Notes: generated by a model from the letters alone, not told the origin. Shown: positions 23,141-35,374, numbered from the stretch's first letter. The stretch is 64,000 nucleotides of DNA from Cannabis sativa (GCF_029168945.1 NC_083602.1:11715850-11779849), one strand, 5' to 3'. Made by a program: numbers and translations.

Positions 23141-23896
23141 CGAATAACATCCGATCCTTTCTATATTTCTAGTACCCGTACTCGTCTTCGCCCCCATTTC
23201 ACTAACCCCATCTCTTTGGCTGCCCCCTGCAATCCTCATGCTCATCAGCCCCTCATCATTTCCGAAAGCCCTTTTAATGAACAAACCTCTGAATATGGGG
23301 TCCAACATCTCCACCAACCTCGCACTACCCCGGTTGGGTGTTATATGACACTAACTCCTCAAAATAGTCCTGTTAATCGTGCTCATAGTGTTGCTAACTC
23401 CCACTTGACCTTCTCGGCATGGCCAAGCAATGAGCATGTGGTGGATTTGGGTAGCCCTCCAGTTCGGTCCACAGTCCCTGTACCTTTTTTGACCACCAAT
23501 TGGGATCAAATGGCCCTATGCATAATGTTGCATCTGCCCCTTGAACAAGCAGTAGGTGCTGCTCCTATCTCGCCCACTCCTATTGTGGCAACCACGGTGA
23601 CATATGAAGTCATCGGGCACACGGTTCCCGTCTCTCAGGCCTTTGCTACAATTATGGTTGATCTCAATCCAAGCCAACCTCTCCAATTTGCCATTGGATC
23701 ATCTTCTTCACCTACTACAGCTTCCACTTCTACTCGCAAATATCGGTCCAAGCGTCCAGAAAGTGCCAATGAAATTGAGTTTCAGAAAATGTTGAAACGA
23801 ACCTGTGACCTTGCTCGTGCTCTCGATGAAGGATATATTGATGAGGCGGGTGCGCATGATTGTCATAAGTTGGAATGCTCGTGGATTAGGGAGTAA
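23141..23896 (+). pseudogene. C-terminal part of LINE ORF1
   Basis: The frame is open from the L2 boundary at 23141 to a TAA at 23894-23896 (about 250 codons), without an upstream start or the RNA-binding and zinc-knuckle parts expected nearer the N-terminus. The visible part is Pro/Ser/Thr-rich with a basic patch, STRKYRSKRPESANEIEFQK, near the end. This resembles the variable C-terminal tail of plant LINE ORF1 proteins, which bind LINE RNA. It overlaps the ORF2 start (23856) by 41 bp in another frame, as is common in plant LINEs. Assignment rests mainly on position. Confidence 0.65.
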
Positions 23897-26800
23897 ACGA
23901 GCATTCCGTTCCCTCTCCCTTTTAGTTAGGAAGTTTTGGCCAACACTTTTGTTTATATCGGAGACTAAACTCCAAGTTGGCTCTTTAAGTAGATTTAAAA
24001 TATATCTTAAATTTCCTAACGGTTTAGAAGTTCCTCGAGTCGGGCTTAGTGGTGGTCTTTTGTTGCTCTGGACTCATGATATTGATGTAAACTTGCTTTC
24101 TTATAATATTAGTCACTTCTTTTGTTATATCAAGCCTACTAATATGCCTTCCTTTTATTTTACTGGATTTTACGGAGCACCTAACTCAATTAACAAGCCT
24201 CTTTCATGGCAAGTCCTTCATCGAATCGGCTCAAATATTCCAAACTCCCCTTGGCTCATAATGGGTGATTTCAACGACTTTCTTAACTTGGAAGATAAAA
24301 TTGGGGGAGATACTTCTAGGAGCCCTTCAACTCAATTTAGGAGCTTCATTGATACTTTCACTCTTCATGCTCTTTCTTCTCAGGGTAACATTTACACTTG
24401 GACAAATAAGCAACAGCAAAATACTCACACTCAGGAACGTCTTGATTGGGCTATTACTTCTTCGGAATGGGATGCACTCTTTCCAAATCACAACCTACTT
24501 CATGGTGACTTTTTTGGATCGGACCACAGGCCTCTCATTTTAAATCTTCATCACCAAGTGCACTCCACATCTCCCATCCCGCGTTTCATTTTTGACAAAC
24601 TTTGGATGGCTGAAGATGGCTTTGATGAGTGCCTTCGAAAAGCTTCGACATCAAGTACTCACATAAACGACAGTGATCCAATTCTAGGCATAACTAAAAA
24701 GCTTGAGAATTGCTCATCTCATCTTCGCCAATGGAAAAAAACCCTGGGTCCATCCTTAAAATCCAAAATAAGGGACACTCAATCGCATCTTAAAACGGTG
24801 CAAACTCAATCGCGTCTTAAAACGGTGCAAAACTGCCCTCAGCCGACTGAGGCTCAGCTTACGCTTGGGCGAAAGCTAGAGAATGAACTTGATCACCTCT
24901 TATATAAAGAGGAAGAATATTGGAAACAAAGGTCTCGTGTGAATTGGCTCAAACTTGGCGACAAAAATACAAAATATTTCCACCAATTCGCTTCCTCACG
25001 AAGAGCAACAAATAAGATCATTTCTCTTCTTCACCCTGATGGTTCTATTTCCAAGGACAATAACTCATTTGCACTCATTATTGAACAATATTTCTCTCAA
25101 CTCTCCGCTAGTCAGAATCTTGGCGATGAACTCATGGACCACATCTTATCAGGCCTAACCGAGCAAATCTCAGAGTCAGAAGCTGCTTCCCTCAACAGCA
25201 TTTATACGGATGATGAAATTAAGAGGGCTGCTTTTCAATTGGCCAGTGATAAGGCTCCGGGTGTGGATGGCTTCACTGGTACTTTCTATCAAAAAAACTG
25301 GCATATTCTTGGCCAGGATGTTCTCCGTGCTGCAAAAAGCTTTCTTAATGGGGAGGCTGATCTTGGTGCTATAAATAACACCGTCATTGTACTCATACCG
25401 AAGAATCCTCACCCTCAACAAATCGCTGACTACAGACCCATTAGCCTCTGCACGACCCCGTATAAAATCATATCTCGAGTGCTAGTGAACCGTCTTAAGC
25501 CTATTCTTAGTCGCATTATCTCCCCCACTCAGAGCGCTTTTCTTCCTGGTAGATTAATATCGGATAACATCATCATTGCGCAGGAAGTTACTCATGCCTT
25601 ATCACACCGAAAAACTGGTCGAACTGGTTGGATGGTCCTCAAGCTAGACATGGCAAAAGCCTTTGATAGAGTCGAATGGGGCTTTCTTCAGAAAGTCATG
25701 TAAAAGTTTAAATTCCCTATTCGCTTTATCAATCTTGTGATGGCATGCATTTCCACAGTTACCTTCTCTTTTTCCATCAACCACCAGATTTTAGGGTCTG
25801 TCAAGCCTACCTGGGGTATCCGTCAAGGGGATCCACTCTCCCCTTATCTTTTTCTTCTTTGCTCGGAGGGTCTGTCTACTCTCATTGCTCAAAATACCTT
25901 GAACACCCGCACTCGTAATCAAGGACTTGGCCTCAAAATTGCTCGTAATGCTCCGGTCATATCTCATATTTTCTTTGCAGATGACAGTCTTCTTTTCAGC
26001 TCAGCATCCCCTTTGGCTGCTGCAACAATAAAAGAGGTTTTACATGATTACAGCCTTGCCTCTGGCCAAATGGTCAATTTTAACAAGTCCTCTCTCTATT
26101 TCTCGCCTAATACCACTGAGGACATTAAGAGTCAAATCACTTCCCTTTTGAGCATTCCTATTCGTGACTCTATCGAGAAATACCTGGGCCTTCCCCAAAC
26201 TTTTGGGAGATCGAAGAAAGAGGCTTTCAATTACCTCACCGATCGAGTCTGGTCACATCTGAACAAGTGGAATGCTCAACACTTCTCAAAAGGAGGAAAA
26301 GAAGTCCTTTTAAAATCTGTGGTTCAGGCTATTCCTTCTTATGCCATGGCTTGCTTCAAGATGCCATTCTCTTTTCTTTCAAAGATCAAATCTATGATGG
26401 CTTGTTTTTGGTGGGGAGGAACCGAACATAGTCGGAAAATTCATTGGAAAAAATGGTCCACCCTTAGTCTCTCCAAATTTCATGGAGGCCTTGGATTCCG
26501 CTCAATGAAGGCTTTCAACCAAGCCATGCTGGCCAAACAAGCTTGGCGTTTACTTCAGGCACCTACTTCCCTTGTGGCAACCATTCTAAAAGCCCGTTAT
26601 TTTCCCCACACCACTTTCCTTGAGGCTAGTAAAGGTCGTCAGCCTTCGCTTGTCTGGATCAGTATCTCTTGGGGTAAGGAGCTTCTTAAGATGGGGATTA
26701 GGAAATCGGTAGGGGATGGCACTACGACTTTTATCTTTAATGACACCTGGATCCCAGGTCATGGTAAGATTAATTATCTCACTCACTTGTCGGATGGGAT

Positions 26801-27979
26801 CGCAAAAGTTTCTGACCTTATTACCTCTTCTCACCAATGGAATACTTCTCGCATTGACACCATCTTTCCCACTGACATTAGTCAAGCCATTCAATCCATT
26901 CTCCTCATACGCATTACCTCTCTTGACACTTATTATTGGCCTTTCACATCCCATGGTAATTACACAGTCAACTCTGGCTATCACCAAGCACATAGTTTAA
27001 ACCACAAACATGATCCCTCACCCTCAAGTACCCTGAACAATCAAACCTGGTGGAAAACTTTGTGGACACAACCGATCCCCTCAAAAACCAAGCATTTCAT
27101 TTGGAGAGCATATTATGACATCTTGCCAACTGGCTCCAATTTGCACAAAAGGAAGACCTTATCTACACCTGCCTGCTGCCGATGCTACAACCAAACGGAA
27201 TCCCTAGAGCATGCTCTCTTCAGGTGTGAAACTGTCCAGAAGGTATGGAAGTTAACAAATCTTTGTAATTTCATTTCACAACATATTGCACTAACTTGCA
27301 GGGACATTCTTCACTTGGCTGGTACTGAACTCGTGGCCAATGAGTTCCAATTTTTTCTTTGTTTGCTTTGGAAGATTTGGCATTGCAGGAATGAGTTCCT
27401 TCATTACTGGAGGGTCGTGGCGCCAGCTTCTCAAATTCATACAACAACAGATTTTTTAGAGCAATACCAACAACACAACATACATCAAAGCTCCTTCAAG
27501 ACTTCTATGGTGGCTGCAACGTTGAACAGTGAAGCTCCCTCAATTTTTCAATTGAAACTTTCAGTTGACGCAGCCCATAACGTAGCAGCTAATAAAACCA
27601 GTCTTGACTTCGCTCTATACAACACTCATGGGGACTTGATGTTGACTGTAGCGTCACCTTGGAATGGAACTCAATCAGCCTTGTTAATGGAGGCGCATGC
27701 ACTCTCTTTTGCTCTATCTTGGTGCCAAAGACACAACATAAATCTAGATTATATTGTATCTGACTGTAAAACACTTGTGGATTATATTTGTAATGATACT
27801 ACACATCATCTGCTTTTGAATAGGTATGCAACAAATATTAGAAGCTTGCTGTCTTTTTCCCTAATGTTACTCTCAGGCACATCACAAGACGGGAAAATGA
27901 GGATGCTCATCGCCTTGCAAAGTATGCATTAGGCTTAGATCAGAAAGCTATTTGGAAAGCTCAAAATTTCTATATGTAA
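23856..27979 (+). pseudogene. LINE ORF2: endonuclease, reverse transcriptase, RNase H (one stop, one frameshift)
   Basis: The likely start is the ATG at 23856 (MIVISWNARGLGSKRAFRSL), the usual beginning of the endonuclease domain. Endonuclease motifs are SWNARGLG, ISETKL, GDFN and SDHRPL. The RT has KAPGVDGFTGTFY, IPKNPHPQQIADYRPISLC, QSAFLPGRLISDNI, LKLDMAKAFDRVEW and the catalytic FADDSLLF. A zf-RVT region follows (about WWKTLW to CCRCYNQTESLEHALFRC), then RNase H with LSVDAA and the SALLMEAHAL segment. A TAA at 25701-25703 interrupts the RT between FLQKVM and KFKFPIRF; the same frame resumes directly. A one-base loss in the T run near 27856 shifts the last 40 codons, which otherwise end at the TAA at 27977-27979. 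The protein would nick target DNA and reverse-transcribe LINE RNA at the site. Confidence 0.92.
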
Positions 27980-28102
27980 TTTATATCTTGTACTCTACGT
28001 TTTAATTTTGGAATGGATACATCTCTTCTTAAAAAAAAATAAATAAATACAAAAAAAAAAAAAAAAAAATCGTGTATTGTTCAAATAAAAAAAAATAATA
28101 TA

Positions 28103-28521
28103 GGAAAATTCTACAATACACCCCCTTAAAATGAATATATTGATGTACCCATATCTGTTTTAGCATCCGAAATAATTTTTTAGTTAATTTTTTTCTCATA
28201 GTCATGTACGTTATAATTATTTAAGAAATCCTGCAAAATTTTAAGAAATTTGGAAAAGTTTAACACGCCGAAAACTATGTTCAAACAGTGTGTTGCACGC
28301 GTGACTATTTTATTTTATACGCGTGTAAAATAGACTGTTTGAACATTGTTTTCTATATTGTAAATTATTCCAATTTTTTCAAAATTTTGTAAGATATCTT
28401 AAATAGCTATAACGTACATGAATATGAAAAAAAATTAGACTAAAAAATTTTTCTGGATGCCGAAACAAGTTAAGGGTGCATCAATACATCCCTTTTAAAG
28501 GGGTGCATTGTAGAATCACCC
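28103..28521. mobile_element. Mutator-type MITE with perfect 9-bp target duplication
   Basis: AATAATATA occurs at 28094-28102 and 28522-28530, a perfect 9-bp duplication. The 419-bp element has long terminal inverted repeats: the left end is GGAAAATTCTACAATACACC and the right end, complemented, is GGGTGATTCTACAATGCACC. Similarity continues for more than 60 bp, and the centre is also foldback-like (GTTCAAACAGTGTG against its complement near 28335). The 9-bp duplication and G-rich start fit the Mutator superfamily. It has no coding capacity. Confidence 0.88.
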
Positions 28522-28530
28522 AATAATATA

Positions 28531-29659
28531 TATATATATAAAAAAAAAAAAAAAAAAAAAAAAGTCTACATGGTAATGATGTGGCTGATTCAGCAGTTTG
28601 AAGGTGTGCTGCTGCTGCCGACTGTGGGTCCGGCCCGTCCGAGAAGTTTACATCACGCGCTGTTTTAGCACGTTGTTAAATACTGAGGAGAACTCTCTTC
28701 AAAGATGAACGCGTGGTTGCGGAGGACAAACGAGCAGGAAAAGAGAGTAGCCAAATATGAAATTTCATATTTAACTTTGCCAAATGCAATGCCAATCTGG
28801 TACCACACATGAAAAAGTGACGCTGAGTTCTCAACATTTGACACGTGTCTCATTCACTTGATATTATGTCCACTTCGTTTTTTATAGATTCCATGTTGTA
28901 TTTTTCTTTTAATATTTTAAAGACAAATATTTCACATAATTAAAAAAAATGCCTTGTTTTAAATTTAAACTTCTTCCCCACGTTTTCATTTAAAAAAATT
29001 CCTGGAATAAGGGAACTAAAATATTGTCAGTTGAGTTGATGATCCATATAACATCGTGCATTCAATCTTAATATTCAAAAAACAAAACATCGTATCCAAT
29101 TTTAGAAGGATAAAAATGAAAATTAGTATACTGTATACATAAATTGAAGTCTCTTAATATTTCAAAAAAAAATATTATGTGTATATAGGTTGTTTGTTGA
29201 TCATGATCTATTAAGATTAAAATAATTGCAATTTGGTATTTATTGTATAGGAGTATTATGGCCATGCATGTCTATATGATTTGATGCTTTATTCATATTG
29301 TAATTGTGTATGTGCTTGAAGAATTATAGCATTAATCTTCTTACTAATATAGTAATATGCCTTGGCATGTGCAACTATATTTATATGGTAAACTAAAAAA
29401 TAATAATGATCTATTATATGATAATATAATAGAGTGATGTATAGTTTTGATCATTCACCAAAATTATGTCATGATTTTTGGTCATTTCTCGCGATCATAT
29501 ATTTCGAATGAATCATCAGGCACAACTATAAAATTGTATCTAAAAATTATACATTACGTAAACAAAAAAAAAATTGTTTGAAATTTGAGCTCCTCTATTA
29601 TTGACTTAAGTCTTTTAATTTTATTTATTTATTAAAAATATCATAATTAATTTACTCTA
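28531..29659. other. Intergenic stretch upstream of the U-box gene
   Basis: It starts with (TA)n and a poly(A) run (28522-28563). There are no supported ORFs or further repeats in it. A slightly GC-richer patch lies at about 28570-28700 without recognisable coding. Confidence 0.5.
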
Positions 29660-30031
29660 ACAATTGTGATTAATGCCATAAACTAAGGTTTTTTAGTTTA
29701 GTTCAGTTTTTTAAAAAATAAAAAATAATAAATGTACTTAAATTAGGTAGTAAGAATCTTGGATTTTATTTAGATTAATGCTTTGAATGAGTGTTAATGA
29801 TGATAAGAGCTATGTTAAGCTTTTTTAGAGTCTTATACGAACTTTCCTCGGTCACCTACTATGGTGGCTTTCCCTCTCTCTTATCATCATTAAAACTCAT
29901 TTCAAGAATTAATCTAGACAAAATACAGATTCTTACTACTTAATTTAAGTACATTTCTTATTTTTTATTTTTAAAAAAACCTGAACTAAAACTGAAATCC
30001 TTAATTCATGGCCTTTAATATTCACACAATA
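29660..30031. mobile_element. Foldback MITE ~200 bp upstream of the U-box gene promoter
   Basis: The arms at roughly 29660-29815 and 29875-30031 are inverted complements. For example the left arm has AATGTACTTAAATTAGGTAG and the complement of the right arm has AATGTACTTAAATTAAGTAG, followed in both by TAAGAATC; TAATGATGATAAGAG is shared at the loop side. The loop is about 60 bp. Such structures are typical of MITEs. I could not define a convincing target duplication, so superfamily is open. The whole element could form a roughly 150-bp RNA hairpin if transcribed. Confidence 0.8.
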
Positions 30032-30230
30032 GATATGAAATCTCCCTTCTTTTATTTTAATTTGATTTTGGTTCCGTCTAACAATTTTTCTATAATAAAA
30101 AAAAAATGAAATAATTCACAGAAGTACTTTATTAAACAAAAAGTGTACTTAAAAAATAATAAAAAAAATTGTGGGAAGGACTAGGAAGTAGTAGTAGGAC
30201 AAAGGCAAAGCGGCGTTAGAGTAATATTAT

Positions 30231-30238
30231 TATAAATA
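30231..30238 (+). promoter_or_regulatory. TATA box of the U-box gene
   Basis: TATAAATA lies 233 bp upstream of the ATG at 30464, in a TATTATTATAAATAAAAC context. Transcription would start around 30262-30270, giving a 5' UTR of about 195 nt rich in T. It is the only good TATA candidate within 300 bp. Confidence 0.6.
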
Positions 30239-30463
30239 AAACATCTATCTGTGTAACCGTAATTTGCAGTGCACGTTATATTTTTCTGCTTCAAGAAAAA
30301 AAAAATTGATAAAAGAAAAATAAAAATCTGTGGGATGAATTTGACTCTTTGGTTCTCCATTAGAGACCCGAGAATCTGAGCTTTTTACGAGTTGGGTTTT
30401 TGTTTGTTTGTTTGTTTTGTTTTGAATTGGGTTGCCTTTTGTTTTTTTCGTTTAGTTTCGTTA

Positions 30464-32643
30464 ATGGCAGATGAAGTGGTGATGGAAAATGACCCATCAT
30501 CCATGGCGGCGGAGAAGAAGACTGTGGGATTGAAGAATAAGTTGCAGAGATTGGTTAAAGCCATTGTAGATGAAGAAGAAGTAGAAGACAAGGAGGGCAA
30601 CGACACAGACAAAGTTGAGGATAAAGCTTTGAGGGTCTTGAATTCTTTGAAGGATTTGAAATTGAAAAATTATTCGTATGATGACAGTCTTGCTGTTCCT
30701 GAAGTATTCAAATGTCCAATCACGAGAGAACTCATGGGAGACCCAGTTGTCTTGGCCACTGGACTGGTCAGATTCTCATCTTTTTCTTTTTTTCTTTTTC
30801 TTAGTGTTTGCCTGCCATTTTCGCCGTTCAGCTTTAATGCTTTTGAACCTGATTGATTAAGCATGCAAAGTTTAATTTATTGTCGTTATATTTTCTTTCT
30901 TCTTTAAGGGTTTTTCTCTCTTACTTTTGATCATTCTGCTTCTGTAGTTTTTGGTTTGATTCTAATGAAATTGCATATTCTTGTTAGTACTCAATGGATA
31001 TATGATTCTCTGAAATCACTCTGTTATTTTCAACCTTGGGAATTTGGAATTGAAACTTTGGATAATTCTTTCTGGGATATTGATTCTTTGAACTTGCATC
31101 ATAGGTCCAACACCACACTGATTCCTCTTAAGTCACTTTGGGTTTGCTAAACAAATTTGTTGTTTTCTACTGTATAATTCTTTTTGATTCCTTACGGAGC
31201 CTAATTTCCATATAATTGATTGTGATGTAGCAGCATATGTACAAAGTTGATTGACTGTAATAAAGAAAAAACACACATCTTCCTTAACTCTAAAGTTTCA
31301 AAGACTAGCTAGCTGCTAATCAAATTGTTTATTGTAAAATTGAGGAAAAGGGTTTTTACTGTCAAGCTCTAAGATGATAAGCCATGGTGAAATTTTTGTG
31401 TGTTGTACCTATCCTTGATGGTCTAGTCTTTGGCTAGTCATATTTCTTGGTTTCTTGATGATAAGCATTTTTGTGTTGGATGTTAATTGTGTTAGCTGTC
31501 AACTTCAAATTTTCAAATCTTAATAATTTACTTTTTACTTAATAATGATTTTCTTAAGTGCAGACTTATGATCGGCCATTCATTGAAAGGTGGTTGTGTG
31601 AAGGTCACATAACATGTCCTCAAACCCAACAAGTACTCTCTCATACTGGACTCACTCCTAATTACTTAGTTCGAAAATTGATTTATCAATGGTGCATTGA
31701 GCGTGGGATTGAACCTCCAAAAGTCTGCCAAGATAATGATGTGATCGTGTTAAGAGGGGATGACAAACCTGACATAAAATCTCTCCTTGAGAAGCTATCG
31801 ATGTTGGAATATGATCAGAATGAAACAGCAAAAGAAATTCGTTCTCTATCAAGGAAGAGTCCATTTACTCGGGAATTTTTCGGCAAGTCCACAGAAGCAA
31901 TCACCAAACTGCTTGGCCCACTAACACCAGGGGAGGCTGATAGGAATCCTGATCTACAAGAAAATATAATTGAAACACTTCTTAACGTTTCTATAGTTGA
32001 TCAGAACAAGAAATTAGTTGGGGAAAACACATTAGCAATCACTCTGCTTGTTGAATCAATGCAATGTGGAACCATTAGAACCAAAGGAAATGCTGCTGCA
32101 GCTCTCTCTACACTGGCAGACTATGATTCCAACAAGATTATTATAGGAAACTCCGGAGCTATTAAGCCTTTGATCAATCTTTTAGAGGAGGAGGACCAAT
32201 GTGTGGTTAAGGATGCTGCTTGTGCACTATTCAACATTTGTACCTGCCATGAAATTAAACAGAAAGCCATTAAAGAAGGAGCAGTACCAGTGCTTGTGAA
32301 AAGGATTCAGGAAGATGTGATGGTCGAACCGTTGTTTTCTATACTTGCCCTGCTTTCTGCCCATCAGTTGGCTGTCGATGAAATGAACAAGGTTAATGTC
32401 ATGCCTTTGTTGCTTAGCATTATAAGACAGAATACTTGTGAGAAGACCAAGGAAAATTCCATTTCTATAATCCAGATACTTCTTAACAATGATCGGAGGA
32501 AAATGAGGGCAATCAATGTTGAGGAAGCTAATCATGGTACAATAACCAAACTTTCTCAGACTGGGACTTCAAGAGCAAGAAGGAAGGCTGCAGGAATTCT
32601 TGAGAGGCTGAAAAAAGGTGCTTTCATAACACATACTGCCTGA
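30464..32643 (+). CDS. PUB9: PUB9-like U-box/ARM-repeat E3 ubiquitin ligase (two exons: 30464-30766, 31564-32643)
   Basis: Exon 1 (101 codons) and exon 2 (359 codons plus stop) join in frame to a 460-residue protein, the length I recall for Arabidopsis PUB9. An acidic, Lys-rich N-terminus is followed by a U-box at about residues 79-153 (VPEVFKCPITRELMGDPVVL, then TYDRPFIERWL, TCPQTQQVLSHTGLTPNYLV and LIYQWC), which recruits ubiquitin-charged E2. ARM repeats follow at about residues 190-445 (for example TKGNAAAALSTLADYDSNKI and VVKDAACALFNICTC), which bind substrates or receptor kinases. Arabidopsis PUB9 is linked to S-domain receptor kinases, ABA response and root growth under low phosphate; the same role here is inference. 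The ATG is the first in-frame one that gives the usual N-terminus. At the exon junction a Leu (CTG) replaces the Gln usual in ATGQTYDRPF. No stops or frameshifts are seen. Confidence 0.93.
30767..31563 (+). other. PUB9: Intron of the PUB9-like gene
   Basis: It is 797 bp, bounded by GT at 30767 (CTG then GTCAGA, a weak match to the plant donor consensus) and AG at 31562-31563 (TTAAGTGCAG, preceded by a T-rich tract). It is T-rich like plant introns. If retained, translation would stop at 30856 after 30 intron-encoded residues and lose half the U-box and all ARM repeats. Confidence 0.85.
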
Positions 32644-32957
32644 TATGCCCCCTCCCCTTCAAAGTTAGATTCTTAGACACCCTTTGTCTATATTCATGTC
32701 ACCACTAACTTTTTTCAATCCAATTATATACACAATACATGATAAGTTGAAGCTATTGGCCCTGGAAAATTCCTGTGTTTTTCTTAAGAGCTCTCTTTTC
32801 ATGTATCAGTTATTGTATAGATCAATCCAATTAAAAAAAAGCCTTTAACATATCTGTAAAAAAATATTTGATTTCATTCATTTTGTACATAGTTTTGGCA
32901 CTTGAGGGTTATAGACAAGCAAAAGATATTGTATTTTCACTTCTTTCAGTAATAAAA
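32644..32957 (+). other. PUB9: 3' UTR and poly(A) signal of the PUB9-like gene
   Basis: An AATAAA is at 32952-32957, about 310 bp after the TGA stop, in a T-rich stretch (TTTCAGTAATAAAAGTGC). It is a plausible but unproven polyadenylation signal. Earlier T-rich stretches could also serve. Confidence 0.5.
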
Positions 32958-35374
32958 GTGCTACATAATTATGAGTCCTGATCTTTTTTCTCTGTTTCAA
33001 ATGTTTCATTGTTTTCTTCTTGTGCTGACATCTCTCTAGTTTGGGGTAGCCTTTTGAAAAAGGCTACTTATGTTTACTTGGATTATTATGGTTTTTGAAA
33101 CTCTTGTCATTCAAGAGAATTGATTGGTCACTGGTTTGGACCTACATCAATAACAAGAAATGTGGGGTCATTCATTGTTCTTGTCATCACTACCAACCTT
33201 TATTAGTGTCGGCAGGCTTATCACTATTTTCTGATGTTTTCATTCAATTAAACTCTGTTTTTGTTTAGTAAGACTGAAGGTAGTGGATTAAGTTCCACTA
33301 CAAAGTTTTGATATTGACATTTTTGGAGTGTGGGGTTTAGGGGGTAAGAACCTAATAACAATACAAAGTGAAAAAGGGATGATAAAAAAATGGCCTAGCT
33401 TTCATTTCTGGCTAATGTTCATTATCCAAAATTTAAGATAAAACCATAAAAATTCAAAAAAGTTAGGTACTTCCATGGACTTTGTTATCTTTCTTAAATG
33501 TTGATTATTTTTTTAATGAGTTCCAACCAGGAAATAATTAGGGAAAGTTTCTTTGTTTTAATGTTGTTTTATTCTATTAAGACATAGTATTTAAATAGGG
33601 GATATATTGCCATGACATGAGAATAGTTTATAATAATGATAACGACAATCCCATTAAATAGACATTTTCATGCTTATTTGTTTCAATTAGTGACAAAGCA
33701 AGGCATGGTTAGATAGTGTGCTAATTTGATATTTCTCAATCACAAATACTTAAAGTACTATTATTGCACCTAATACAGCCATGAGTTTGACATTAGTATT
33801 TGACAAGACATGGTAACGACCTTTTATAAGGCATAAAATTAGTGCATTCATAATCTGCAACATCTATTTTTTTTTTTCTGGTGAAGATTAGCTTTCAATG
33901 GTTGATGTCTTAAGTTTTTTTTTTAAAAAAAAAAAACAGAAACGCCAAAATCTAACATAAAATACTAGAACTAAAGATACCAACCTTTAACTTCTTCTCA
34001 CTTAAAATAAATCGTATATATTTATATAACCCATGTCCCTTTATGCAATATGCCACACAACTAATGGAAGCCATTATTTGCTGGCATTCACTTAATATCA
34101 TAGCCTCCCTATTGTATTTGTACCATAAAAGAAACTAGAGGAATATGAACACTAATACATATCACATGTCATTTTATTTTTATTTTCAATTAATGGACTT
34201 GTTTTGGATGGTTTTGTAAGCACGTTTTTTCAACATGAACAGAGGGAATCTATTCAAGTTTTGCGGTCATTTTTAGAAAGAATAACAGAGACCACATGTT
34301 TGATGTTTCTTAATTACTCACCATTTTTTTACTATGAATTATCTTTATATAGAAAACATCAACTCATTTTTATTTTATTTTTCAAATTTGCTTTTGGTGA
34401 AGTGGTCCATATGCCAAGTGTCAAAACAGTCTTTTGAAGTTTGTTTTACTTGTCTTTTGAGGTTGCTAATTAAGAAATTAGATTGTTAAACCAAATTACA
34501 AAATATTTTGTCACCCTTTATTTCTTTATTAAAGAACAAAATAGCTTATTTTTAAAAACAATAAATAGTGAAAGTCTAAACTAACAAAGACATACTTTTG
34601 ATTGAGGTAACTTTTCCAAGTGTCCAAGGCTTCTTTTTGGTCATTTGGATAAACCAACATAATTTCTTCTTCTTTTTCAAATAAGGTGGACACCCATGTG
34701 AGAGAATGGCATGTTTGTTGAGCTGATTTCTGACAAAACAAACTGACATGGCCAAATTCATTCTTGATTTCAAATTCCTCTCTGTAGCAGCTTTACAAAA
34801 ATTCTTTGCTTGTCTTCTTGGACTTTTTTTTTTTTTTTTTTTTTTTGTATTCTTGGTAAAGTAACACAAAAGGTCGAATCCTTTTACTGTTCTCTATCAT
34901 TTTTAGTCACCTTCTATACTTTCCCGAAGAAAGAGACTGCACATTATCTTACCTTCTTTTTTAAGAGTACACAGACAAAATGTCATTTTCTTTATGTTGA
35001 AAATAAGATTATGTGGTGCTGATTTATTCTTAATTATTTACAATCTTGATGACCATGTACCAGCTTATAACTCATCTCTTCTTAATTAGGTCACTCGTAG
35101 GTGTATCTTGAAAGTTCCTATCTCAATAAAATATGAATTGTTGGAACCCTTAACTAGAAAAAAAGTACATGAGCAAATACATCCCTACCATTACACCATA
35201 CAACACATTTTATCAAAATTTATATTCGAATAGATAATTCTTCAACTCACTCCCTTGCTAATTTATCACCCTCCCTTAATAGCTTTAAAATGTGGTGGAC
35301 TGACTTACTAATTTGTGTTTGTCCTCGGTTGTGCAAAACCTTTTTTTTTTTTTTTTTTTTTTTGGCTATATATA
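32958..35374. other. Intergenic stretch with poly(T) runs
   Basis: There is no gene with recognisable domains. Short ORFs (for example 34204-34437) have no motif support. Poly(T) tracts lie at about 34825-34846 and 35341-35363. The latter might be the tail of a minus-strand retroposon, but I see no associated coding or SINE body. Confidence 0.55.

Larger units (their letters stand above)
23141..28069 (+). mobile_element. Plant L1-type LINE, 5'-incomplete, with poly(A) tail
   Basis: The element comprises the tail of ORF1 (to 23896), ORF2 (23856-27979 after allowing one stop and one frameshift), a 50-bp 3' UTR and an A-rich tail at 28031-28069. Domain order in ORF2 is apurinic endonuclease, reverse transcriptase, a Cys/His-containing zf-RVT region and C-terminal RNase H, as in plant L1/RIRE-type LINEs. 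The left edge is cut inside ORF1 by copy L2. Apart from one stop and one indel ORF2 is open over about 1,370 codons, so decay is slight. Confidence 0.92.

Noticed and set aside
26586..26993. Minus-strand ORF inside the LINE
   Set aside because: It is a shadow of the well-supported ORF2 reading frame.
34204..35022. Short ORFs downstream of the U-box gene, some with Lys runs from poly(T)
   Set aside because: They lack domains, good start context or conserved motifs, and are broken by homopolymer runs.
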